Source: Thiotrichales bacterium (lineage in GTDB: Bacteria > Pseudomonadota > Gammaproteobacteria > Thiomicrospirales > Thiomicrospiraceae). Taken from it: a DNA stretch of 5,678 nucleotides. The notes beneath the pieces are model-generated. The model was not told the DNA's origin. It searched no databases and saw only the letters and a list, made by a program, of their open reading frames with translations. Position numbers and translations under genes: made by a program. This document shows, one piece after another, positions 1 to 5,173 of this stretch (position 1 is the stretch's first letter; each line of letters starts with the position of its first letter). The DNA lies in contig JACXUQ010000094.1 in assembly GCA_014763835.1 (NCBI GenBank), forward strand, positions 1 through 5,678, written 5' to 3'.

Positions 1-21
1 CATAGTAAACAATCATTGACG

Positions 22-27
22 AAAGGA
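22..27 (+). promoter_or_regulatory. Shine-Dalgarno site of the thioredoxin-like gene
   Basis: AAAGGA lies 7 bases before the ATG at 35, a good ribosome-binding site that fixes this start. The 34 bases before the gene hold no convincing complete promoter: TTGACG at 16-21 has no room for a -10 box before the start. The transcript therefore probably begins upstream of the window. Confidence 0.7.
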
Positions 28-34
28 TGAGCAG

Positions 35-544
35 ATGAAAAAGTGGATTCTGGGTACGGTGTTTGCCATGTTGGCCGCGATGAGTCAGTCGAGCTGGGCA
101 CAGGGCGGCTTTTTTGATGAGTCGTTCGGCAACTATCGCGAAGAGCTCGAGGTTGCCAGGGAGGCGGGTAAGCAGGGTGTATTCATGTTTTTTCAGATGG
201 ACGAATGTCCGTTTTGTCGTCGAATGGAAACGACCATTATGACCGAACCGGATGTGATTGCTTTGTTCAAGGCGCATTTCCTGAACTTCGAGGTGGATAT
301 TGAAGGCAGTAACGAGGTCACCGATTTCGATGGTACGGTCTCGACCGCGCAGCAGATGTCCGAAAAGAAATATCGTGTGCGTGCCACGCCGGTCATGATG
401 ATCTTTGATTTGGACGGTAATCCGGTTTTGAAGTATACCGGTCCTACGCGCACCAAAGAAGAGTTCAAGTTATTGGCGCAATATGTGATCGACGGCGCCT
501 ATAAAACCATGCCGTTTACCAAATATAAACGTCAGCAGAAGTGA
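35..544 (+). CDS. periplasmic thioredoxin-fold protein with CPFC motif (SoxW/thioredoxin_2-like)
   Basis: Predicted exported thiol-disulfide protein of 169 residues. Residues 1-22 form a Sec signal peptide (KK, then a hydrophobic stretch, then SSWA before Gln23), so it should act in the periplasm. The active site is C58-P-F-C61, after a VFMFFQMDE strand. The loop with the expected cis-proline is R-A-T-P119, followed by the strand VMMIFDLDG. This layout (strand, CxxC helix, an insertion around 88-112, TP loop) fits the thioredoxin_2 group that includes SoxW and DsbC/DsbG-like reductants. In these proteins the CxxC cysteines reduce or isomerise disulfides, or pass electrons to partner proteins. 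The substrate cannot be read from the sequence. It is the first gene of the tight + strand operon, and its TGA is one base from the GTG of the TolC-type gene, implying co-expression with the export genes. The family call is solid; the redox direction and partner are unknown. Confidence 0.82.
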   Translation: MKKWILGTVFAMLAAMSQSSWAQGGFFDESFGNYREELEVAREAGKQGVFMFFQMDECPFCRRMETTIMTEPDVIALFKAHFLNFEVDIEGSNEVTDFDGTVSTAQQMSEKKYRVRATPVMMIFDLDGNPVLKYTGPTRTKEEFKLLAQYVIDGAYKTMPFTKYKRQQK

Positions 545-545
545 G

Positions 546-1931
546 GTGAGTGTGCCCTTGTTTTTATCTCATCCCAAACGTATGCAGGCGGAATTTTCGG
601 GGTTAAAAAAAATCGTTCTGGCCACCGCGCTGTGCTGCGGGCTGCCCCTGGCGCAAGCGCAGGAGCAAACGCCCTATGCGCTGCCTAATCCGCTGACTTT
701 GCAGGACGTCATGTCCGCATCGCTGCAGGCTCATCCGTTATTAGCGACGGAGCAGGCGAATTTGGCCAAAATTCAGGCGCAGCTGGGTGCGCAGCAGGCG
801 CAGGACGGTTTGCAGCTCGATTTGGTGGGTAGACTGGCGTGGCGCGATTATGCCAAGGAAACCGAAGAGTTCCATTTGGCGGCGTTACATGCCAGGCAGT
901 CGTTGTATGATTTTGACCGCAATCGCTCGCAGGTTGAAGCGCTGCAACGTCATGAAGAAGCCCAAACGTTATTGTTTGAAAACGCTGAAAACCAACTCAA
1001 GCTGCAATTGATGCAGGGTTTTTTCAATGTTTTGCTGGCGGATTTCCAGTACCGTATCGACAATGAAGCCATGGCGGTGGCCTATGTCGGCCTGGATAAG
1101 GCCAAAGACGAATTGGACTTGAAGCGTCTTTCGGATGTTGATTACCTGAAACTCGAAAATGAATACCAGCAGATTCTGGTGAAACGCAGCCGCTCCGAAT
1201 ATCAGCAACTGCAAACGCGTCTGGCGCTAGCGAACCTGATGGGACTGCCGGATGCGAGGCCGGATGAGCTGACCTTTCCGGCGTTGAAGAATTACGCACA
1301 GCGCAGTTTGAATGAGACAACGCTCGAGAAGTTGCAGCAAAATGTTTTGCAGGAAAATCCCGAATTGAATGCTCTCAAAAAGCGCCTCGAAGCTGCGCAG
1401 CTGAAGGTTCAAAGCCAACAGGCGGCGGCCAAGCCGGATATCGCCCTGGAAGGTTGGGCGGGGCAACTGTCGAGTTATCCGGAAAAACGTGAAGGCAACT
1501 GGAATATCGGCCTAACCCTGAATATGCCGCTTTACGACAGCGGTTTGCGTGATGCCAAAGTCAGTGAGGCCAAAGCCGACGAGCAGGCGGTGGCCGCACA
1601 AATCGGTCTGTATGAGCAGAAGCTGCGCGATAAGGTCGCCGATATTTACTTCCAGATAAAACTGCTGGAAGCCGAGCGGAATCAAAACAAGATATTCGGC
1701 GATTATGCCGATTTATATCTGGACTACAGTCGTGCGCTTTACGAAAACGAGAGTAAGACCGATTTGGGCGACGCGATGGTGCGTTTATCGGAGGCTAATT
1801 ACAATCAGGTGGCCTGGCAGTTTAAACAGGCCTTATTGTGGGCAAGTTTGGATAGTTTGACAGGAAAGGCACTTTTTGAAAATGCTGAAGCGTCAAACAG
1901 TCAGGCGCAACAAGCCGAGCTTCCTCAATAA
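546..1931 (+). CDS. TolC-family outer-membrane efflux/export channel
   Basis: Outer-membrane factor of about 461 residues, the usual length for TolC/OprM-type proteins. These trimerise into a beta-barrel plus a long periplasmic alpha-helical duct through which a pump and adaptor export substrates. A signal peptide is visible: KK at 21-22, a hydrophobic core, and cleavage probably after A36-Q37-A38. The two structural repeats of the family can be seen. The first starts at TLQDVMSASLQAHP and has LYDFDRNRSQVEA near residue 120. The second has NMPLYDSGLRDAKVSEA near residue 329. Both are followed by long Ala/Gln/Lys/Glu-rich helices. Substrate type cannot be told. The start is uncertain: GTG 546 and GTG 552 sit beside GAGGTGAG (543-550), which is very close, and ATG 582 has no ribosome site but gives a shorter signal peptide. 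Paired cysteines C30-C31 do not make a good lipobox, so lipoprotein anchoring is unlikely. The following gene encodes the matching periplasmic adaptor. Confidence 0.9.
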   Translation: MSVPLFLSHPKRMQAEFSGLKKIVLATALCCGLPLAQAQEQTPYALPNPLTLQDVMSASLQAHPLLATEQANLAKIQAQLGAQQAQDGLQLDLVGRLAWRDYAKETEEFHLAALHARQSLYDFDRNRSQVEALQRHEEAQTLLFENAENQLKLQLMQGFFNVLLADFQYRIDNEAMAVAYVGLDKAKDELDLKRLSDVDYLKLENEYQQILVKRSRSEYQQLQTRLALANLMGLPDARPDELTFPALKNYAQRSLNETTLEKLQQNVLQENPELNALKKRLEAAQLKVQSQQAAAKPDIALEGWAGQLSSYPEKREGNWNIGLTLNMPLYDSGLRDAKVSEAKADEQAVAAQIGLYEQKLRDKVADIYFQIKLLEAERNQNKIFGDYADLYLDYSRALYENESKTDLGDAMVRLSEANYNQVAWQFKQALLWASLDSLTGKALFENAEASNSQAQQAELPQ

Positions 1932-1950
1932 TGCCGCCTGACGGCTCCTA

Positions 1951-2508
1951 ATGGATTTAATGCGAGAAACAGAGATGCTAAAAACGACGGAATACGGACA
2001 AAACCCTACAAAAAACTGGCGTTATTGGGCTTTTGCGGCGTTGTTGCTGCCAATGAGCGGTGCGCTGGCGCAAGAGGTCACCATCGGCGCGCTGGTCAGC
2101 GGGCAGGTCACCAAGGTGTATGTAAGTGAAGGGCAAGAGGTTAAAAACGGTACCTTGCTGCTGGAGATTGATCAGCAGGCTTACCAGGCGCGTTTGGATT
2201 ATCTGCGTGCCGAAATCGCGATGCGAAGCGCACAATTTGGTGATGCCAGAGTGGAGTTGGAACAGGCGCTGGACCTGTTTGACAGAACGGTCACCGCCAA
2301 ACGCACCTTGGACGCCGCACAGTTACAGCATGATGTTGCCAAGGCTGCGCTGGATAAGGCCAAGGCCGAATTGAAGATGGCGCAGGCCAAGGGCAAATAC
2401 TTTAGAATTACCGCACCATTCGCCGCCAAGGTGGTTAAAATTCATGCGCCTGAGGGCAGCACGGTATTTGAAGAGAACAATCCTTTGATTGCCTTGCAGC
2501 CCGAGTAA
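1951..2508 (+). CDS. short HlyD/RND-type periplasmic adaptor (membrane fusion protein)
   Basis: Periplasmic adaptor that would connect an inner-membrane component to the TolC-type channel encoded just upstream. A hydrophobic signal (WAFAALLLP) ends in GALA before Gln41, with no lipobox cysteine, so a soluble periplasmic protein is likely. The first lipoyl half-motif runs over residues 50-74 (SGQVTKVYVSEGQEVKNG). A coiled-coil hairpin of about 65 residues follows (83-147, rich in A, K, E, L). The second lipoyl half is at 150-183 (FRITAPFAAKVVKIHAPEG). The protein stops there at 185 residues, whereas most AcrA/MacA/HlyD adaptors continue with a beta-barrel and a membrane-proximal domain. The TAG-free run to a clean TAA and tight spacing to the next gene argue against a recent frameshift. 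The start may be ATG 1951 (in a TAATG overlap) or ATG 1975, which follows a purine-rich stretch and gives a more ordinary signal peptide. Confidence is high for the family and low for the exported substrate. Confidence 0.85.
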   Translation: MDLMRETEMLKTTEYGQNPTKNWRYWAFAALLLPMSGALAQEVTIGALVSGQVTKVYVSEGQEVKNGTLLLEIDQQAYQARLDYLRAEIAMRSAQFGDARVELEQALDLFDRTVTAKRTLDAAQLQHDVAKAALDKAKAELKMAQAKGKYFRITAPFAAKVVKIHAPEGSTVFEENNPLIALQPE

Positions 2509-2538
2509 ATCCAGATTAGGTTTAAAAAGAGAAAGTTC

Positions 2539-2802
2539 ATGTTATCTACACGCATTCGTTATGGTTTGAAATACTGGCGTTTGGCTTTTCACCTGCTGTT
2601 TAAAACCAAGCATTTTGGCGTCAATAATCTATGGTGGGCGGCACAGCCTTCGGCGATTGGTTGGCACTGGTACCAGATTCTTTGGGGTGTCTTGACCGTT
2701 CTGCCGATTGTGCGCAACTATCAGTCGCTTAAGGTCAGAAGCTGCTTGGGCTGGTTGCCGGAGTCTGAGTGTCTTGCTCTTGGATTCAAGCCTAAAGCCT
2801 GA
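2539..2802 (+). CDS. small tryptophan-rich membrane protein, unknown family
   Basis: An 87-residue protein that I do not recognise. ATG 2539 follows the purine-rich AGAGAAAG (2528-2535). The frame lies between two operon genes with gaps of 30 and 17 bases and has no competing frame on its strand, so it is likely real. The N-terminus is basic and amphipathic (RIRYGLKYWR, then a short hydrophobic stretch and KTKH). One probable membrane helix spans residues 44-58 (WYQILWGVLTVLPIV), flanked by Arg59 on one side. Seven tryptophans (W13, 32, 33, 42, 44, 49, 72) are unusually many for this length and cluster where interfacial residues would sit. There is one cysteine and no signal-peptidase site. 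By position it could be an inner-membrane anchor linking the periplasmic adaptor with the cytoplasmic PilZ protein. That role is inferred only from gene order. A remnant of a larger membrane gene is the alternative. Confidence 0.6.
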   Translation: MLSTRIRYGLKYWRLAFHLLFKTKHFGVNNLWWAAQPSAIGWHWYQILWGVLTVLPIVRNYQSLKVRSCLGWLPESECLALGFKPKA

Positions 2803-2806
2803 GCAT

Positions 2807-2811
2807 AGGAG
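2807..2811 (+). promoter_or_regulatory. Shine-Dalgarno site deciding the GTG start of the PilZ gene
   Basis: AGGAG ends 8 bases before GTG 2820. This strong site, and the RxxxR motif only nine residues into the protein, justify the GTG start over any later start. Confidence 0.75.
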
Positions 2812-2819
2812 TCTGGCGT

Positions 2820-3638
2820 GTGATTCAACTCGAATTGGAACAACGACAATCCTCGCGTTTTTCGCGTGAGTTTCTGGTGACGGATTACGAGGATTCGGCT
2901 TTTTCCGACCCGTTTGAAGGGTATGACGTCAATTTGACCGGGCTGAGCTTCTGGGTTAAAGAGCCGGATCTGTTTTTTCCGGAGCAACTGATCAGTTTGC
3001 GTGTCAAAAACCTCAAAAGTGATGAAGTGTACTGCCTGGAAGGGGTTGAAGTAGTCCATCAGCGTGCGCAAGAGGGGCGTTATTTATGTGGCTGCCATAT
3101 CGCGCAGGTAACCAGTTCACAGCTGCTCGCGCATCATCGCATTGTAATGTCGGATGCGCAAAGTGCGTTGATTTCCATGCGCGACAGTCAGATCAATGAA
3201 TTCAACTTTGTTGAGGATGGCTCGCCGCTGTCTACCGATCAGGGAGATTATCAGGAAGCCAGCATGGCATTGAATCTGGCGGTGTCGCAAATGCAGTCGG
3301 GGCGTGAGTCAGGAGAGCAGCTGCTGGATGAGATGCGCCACGCTTTGCATAGTCTTCAGGGTCAGGCGCTGCACCATGAGTTGCAGCGTTTGTTTGAGGC
3401 TTTTGCCGATGGTTATCAGGAGATGATGCAGACCACAGTGGCTTTGGGCATGCTGGCGAAGTTGTTGGCGCATACCCCCGAACAGCCGCGTGACAAGCAG
3501 GCCTGGAAAACCATGATAGCCGACTTTGAACGCCGTTTTTTAAGCGAACAGCAGCAGATCGCCTATGATTTTATGCATCAGGGTCTAGCTCCTGACGAGG
3601 CGTTACGCATTGCCGAAAAGTATCTGAAGGAAGAGTGA
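2820..3638 (+). CDS. PilZ-domain protein (predicted cyclic di-GMP receptor) with helical C-terminal region
   Basis: Predicted cytoplasmic cyclic di-GMP-responsive protein of 272 residues. The N-terminal PilZ domain (about residues 9-110) has the RxxxR motif as R9-Q-S-S-R13. The second motif, usually D/NxSxxG, appears as D36-V-N38-L-T-G41, with Asn in place of Ser. Strands after it (LSFWV, LISLRVKNL, CLEGVEVVHQ, RYLCGCHIA) follow the PilZ barrel pattern. Residues 120-272 are predicted mostly helical, with charged amphipathic runs (ESGEQLLDEMRHALHSL and similar), no membrane segment and no domain I can name. This part may bind a partner. It ends the operon, 17 bases after the small membrane gene. 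PilZ proteins commonly gate exopolysaccharide synthases, pili, flagella or secretion, and the TolC-type channel and adaptor upstream make export the likeliest target. Nucleotide binding itself is inferred from the motifs. Confidence 0.8.
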   Translation: MIQLELEQRQSSRFSREFLVTDYEDSAFSDPFEGYDVNLTGLSFWVKEPDLFFPEQLISLRVKNLKSDEVYCLEGVEVVHQRAQEGRYLCGCHIAQVTSSQLLAHHRIVMSDAQSALISMRDSQINEFNFVEDGSPLSTDQGDYQEASMALNLAVSQMQSGRESGEQLLDEMRHALHSLQGQALHHELQRLFEAFADGYQEMMQTTVALGMLAKLLAHTPEQPRDKQAWKTMIADFERRFLSEQQQIAYDFMHQGLAPDEALRIAEKYLKEE

Positions 3639-3724
3639 TCAGACGCTGCGATTATACGGTGTTAGCGGAAGAGACCCGACTGTTGGCCGCTTCGTTGCCT
3701 CCGGCGTTAACTCAAGTAGGTTAA
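3635..3724 (+). CDS. possible 29-codon ORF overlapping the PilZ stop (doubtful)
   Basis: GTG 3635 overlaps the TGA of the PilZ gene in a GTGA arrangement and opens a 29-codon frame ending at TAA 3722-3724. The purine-rich GAAGGAAG just before it could serve as a ribosome site, although the spacing (about 3 bases from AAGGA) is short. The predicted peptide (starting MIRRCDYTVLAEE and ending ALTQVG) has no recognisable motif, and its 3' end overlaps the end of the opposite-strand hydrolase gene by 18 bases. It might be a small protein, the stump of a truncated operon gene, or chance. I favour chance or a stump. Confidence 0.2.
   Translation: MIRRCDYTVLAEETRLLAASLPPALTQVG
3639..3706. other. convergent intergenic gap without a recognisable terminator
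   Basis: These 68 bases separate the ends of the PilZ gene and the opposite-strand hydrolase gene. I found no stable GC-rich hairpin followed by a T run on either strand. Only four-base stems such as GCCG 3686-3689 with CGGC 3702-3705 can be drawn. Transcription may end by Rho or run on into the opposite gene. The doubtful 29-codon frame occupies most of the gap. Confidence 0.5.
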
Positions 3725-4381
3725 AAACCAGTTCTTAGCCGATTCTGCGGCAGCTTCCAGGGTTCCGGGTTCTTCAAACAGATGGGTTGCGCCGTGAACG
3801 CTCTGCAATTCACAGTTGGCCTGAGTCATTTTCTGTTGTGCCCAACGATTCAACTCCATGACCTCGCTGTCATAACTGCCCACAATCAGCAGGGTGGGCG
3901 CGAGGACATCCGCCAAAGCATCCGCCGCCAAATCCGGCCGCCCCCCTCTGGAAACCACACATTCGACTTCGTTAGGGCGTGCCTGTGCGGCATTGAGTGC
4001 CGCCGCCGCCCCCGTACTGGCGCCAAATAAACCTATGGAGAGTTTGCCGAGGCTGGCGTGTTCGTTGAGCCAGTCGATAGTCGCAATGGTACGGCGGCTC
4101 AATAACGGGATGTCAAAGCGGAGTTCGCGGGTCATCTCGTCAATTTGACTTTCCTGCGGTGTTAACAGGTCGAATAACAGTGTCGCTAATCCGGCCTGGT
4201 TTAACAGCTTGGCGACATAATGGTTGCGTGGGCTGAAGCGACTGCTGCCGCTGCCATGTACAAAAACCACGATGCCTTTCGCGCCTTGGGGTACGCTCAA
4301 AATACCCTCCAGTGCGGCATCGCCAGCCTGGATAATGACGTCTTGCGGCAGTGGGGTTTGAAAGCTGGGATGGTAGATCAT
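3707..4381 (-). CDS. alpha/beta hydrolase, dienelactone-hydrolase-like
   Basis: Cytoplasmic serine hydrolase of 224 residues with no signal peptide. The oxyanion region is FVHGSGSSRFSPRN at residues 40-53. The nucleophile elbow is G120-A-S122-T-G124, the acid is probably D171 in IVGSYDSEV, and the base is H200 in HGATHLF, giving a complete Ser-Asp-His triad in the right order. The length and the HGSGSS...RN signature fit the dienelactone hydrolase-like group found beside phosphoribosyltransferases. Real substrates of this subgroup are unknown to me and a dienelactone is unlikely. The ATG at 4381 overlaps the TGA of the upstream gene (ATGA), with a weak AGG 10 bases before it, so translation is probably coupled. 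A longer frame starting at 4450 lies wholly inside the upstream gene and is rejected as the start. The last bases of the gene meet the opposite-strand PilZ operon end. Confidence 0.85.
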   Translation of the reverse strand: MIYHPSFQTPLPQDVIIQAGDAALEGILSVPQGAKGIVVFVHGSGSSRFSPRNHYVAKLLNQAGLATLLFDLLTPQESQIDEMTRELRFDIPLLSRRTIATIDWLNEHASLGKLSIGLFGASTGAAAALNAAQARPNEVECVVSRGGRPDLAADALADVLAPTLLIVGSYDSEVMELNRWAQQKMTQANCELQSVHGATHLFEEPGTLEAAAESAKNWFLTYLS

Positions 4382-5025
4382 GATTGCCAAGCCTGATTCA
4401 GTTGGGCGATCACTTCTGCATCGCTGACTTGTGAAAAATCCGCATACCATTGACCGATTGCATAGAAATCATCCGGCTGGATCGGACAAATCACCTCATC
4501 GGCGATTTTCTGCAGACGATAAACGGTATCTGGTGGTGCGACAGGTACCGCCACGACAATCGCTTTAGGGTGTTGCAGTTGTACCGCTTGCAGAGCCGCC
4601 AGCATCGTTGAGCCGGTTGCCAGTCCGTCATCAACCAGAATAACGGTTTGATCCTGCAGGTTTGGATGAGGACGGTCGCCGCGGTAGGTTTTGTCCCTGC
4701 GTCGCAGTTCTTCACGCTCTTTGGCCTCTACCGTGGCAATATCGTCTTCTTGGATAGCGTAACTGGCAATGACTTGTTCGTTCAGTACACGGATGCCGCC
4801 GCTGGCAATCGCTCCCATTGCCAACTCGGGGAAATGGGGTGCTCCGAGCTTTCTGACCAGCATTAAATCCAGGGGGGCTTTTAATGCCATGGCAATTTCA
4901 TAGGCCACCGGTACGCCGCCGCGTGGCAGCGCCAATACGATAACATGGTCCTGATTCTGGTATTTTTGCAGCGCCTTGGCGAGTGCTTGGCCGGCAGCGG
5001 TGCGATCGGGGATAGGCAGTTTCAT
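4378..5025 (-). CDS. phosphoribosyltransferase family protein
   Basis: Type I phosphoribosyltransferase-fold protein of 215 residues. The 13-residue PRPP-binding loop is V128-ILVDDGLATGS-T140, preceded by a run of four hydrophobic residues, with two acidic residues (D132, D133) for metal and ribose binding. An N-terminal LALPRGGVPVAYEIA (31-45) forms the pyrophosphate loop region with R35-G-G. The C-terminal YADFSQVSDAEV segment is typical of this uncharacterised group, which is distinct from the dedicated purine and pyrimidine salvage enzymes. The accepted base is unknown. ATG 5025 is chosen because AAAGG sits 8 bases upstream. An upstream TTG at 5100 is in frame, but it falls in the predicted -35 box. 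The gene is followed by the hydrolase in a 4-base overlap. Homologues are found next to, or fused with, such hydrolases, for example Rv0571c of Mycobacterium tuberculosis as I recall it. This supports a shared but undefined job. Confidence 0.85.
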   Translation of the reverse strand: MKLPIPDRTAAGQALAKALQKYQNQDHVIVLALPRGGVPVAYEIAMALKAPLDLMLVRKLGAPHFPELAMGAIASGGIRVLNEQVIASYAIQEDDIATVEAKEREELRRRDKTYRGDRPHPNLQDQTVILVDDGLATGSTMLAALQAVQLQHPKAIVVAVPVAPPDTVYRLQKIADEVICPIQPDDFYAIGQWYADFSQVSDAEVIAQLNQAWQS

Positions 5026-5033
5026 GATGATGG

Positions 5034-5038
5034 CCTTT
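5034..5038 (-). promoter_or_regulatory. Shine-Dalgarno site of the phosphoribosyltransferase gene
   Basis: Read on the minus strand, AAAGG lies 8 bases before ATG 5025. It decides this start over the in-frame upstream TTG at 5100. Confidence 0.65.
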
Positions 5039-5071
5039 TTTGTGGCGTTGGTGCGGTAACCGTAAGGGTAA

Positions 5072-5100
5072 AGCGTAGAGTTGCCCTGGTTTCTTGTCAA
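5072..5100 (-). promoter_or_regulatory. candidate sigma-70 promoter of the phosphoribosyltransferase-hydrolase pair
   Basis: On the minus strand a perfect -35 box TTGACA (5100-5095) is followed, after 17 bases, by TACGCT (5077-5072), which keeps three of six -10 positions including the first TA and the last T. Transcription would start near 5065 and give a leader of about 40 bases. The perfect -35 with a weak -10 is typical of promoters that are moderately active or need an activator. It separates the two-gene unit from the ABC permease gene upstream. Confidence 0.5.
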
Positions 5101-5138
5101 TTGGCGTAGGCCAGTTCAGAAAGGGTTTTGGTGGTTTT

Positions 5139-5154
5139 ATTAATTAGAATCAAT
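5139..5154. promoter_or_regulatory. imperfect palindrome upstream of the promoter (possible regulator site)
   Basis: ATTAATT-AG-AATCAAT is an inverted repeat matching at six of seven positions, centred about 81 bases upstream of the predicted start at 5065. It lies inside an AT-rich block (about 5134-5162) that contrasts with the mixed sequence around it. It could be bound by a regulator, or act as an AT-rich promoter element. No known consensus was matched. Confidence 0.3.
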
Positions 5155-5173
5155 ATTTACAAGATGGCCTGTT

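Noticed and set aside
1024..1320. Open minus-strand frame of 98 codons inside the channel gene
   Set aside because: It is antisense to the clear TolC-family repeat region, and its composition (rich in Pro, Ser, His, Arg) is typical of a shadow frame.
1933..1945. Small hairpin GCCG-CCTGA-CGGC between channel and adaptor genes
   Set aside because: A four-base stem without a T run is too weak to call an attenuator or terminator.
2721..3071. Open minus-strand frame of 116 codons across the end of the small membrane gene and the start of the PilZ gene
   Set aside because: It lies antisense to two better supported genes, shows no motif or ribosome site, and follows the + strand codon pattern as a mirror frame.
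3894..4148. Plus-strand frames opposite the hydrolase gene
   Set aside because: The hydrolase has a complete catalytic triad on the other strand. The opposite frames are Ala/Arg/Ser-rich without domain features.
4382..4450. Longer N-terminus of the hydrolase starting at 4450
   Set aside because: It would overlap the phosphoribosyltransferase coding end by over 70 bases. The ATGA overlap start at 4381 is more usual and leaves a normal family length.
5026..5100. Longer N-terminus of the phosphoribosyltransferase starting at TTG 5100
   Set aside because: The added 25 residues do not resemble the family, the TTG coincides with the -35 box TTGACA, and ATG 5025 has a good ribosome site.
5108..5170. 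Inverted pair AGGCCA (5108-5113) and TGGCCT (5165-5170)
   Set aside because: The arms are only six bases, about 51 bases apart, with no T run after them, so it is neither a credible terminator nor a clear operator.
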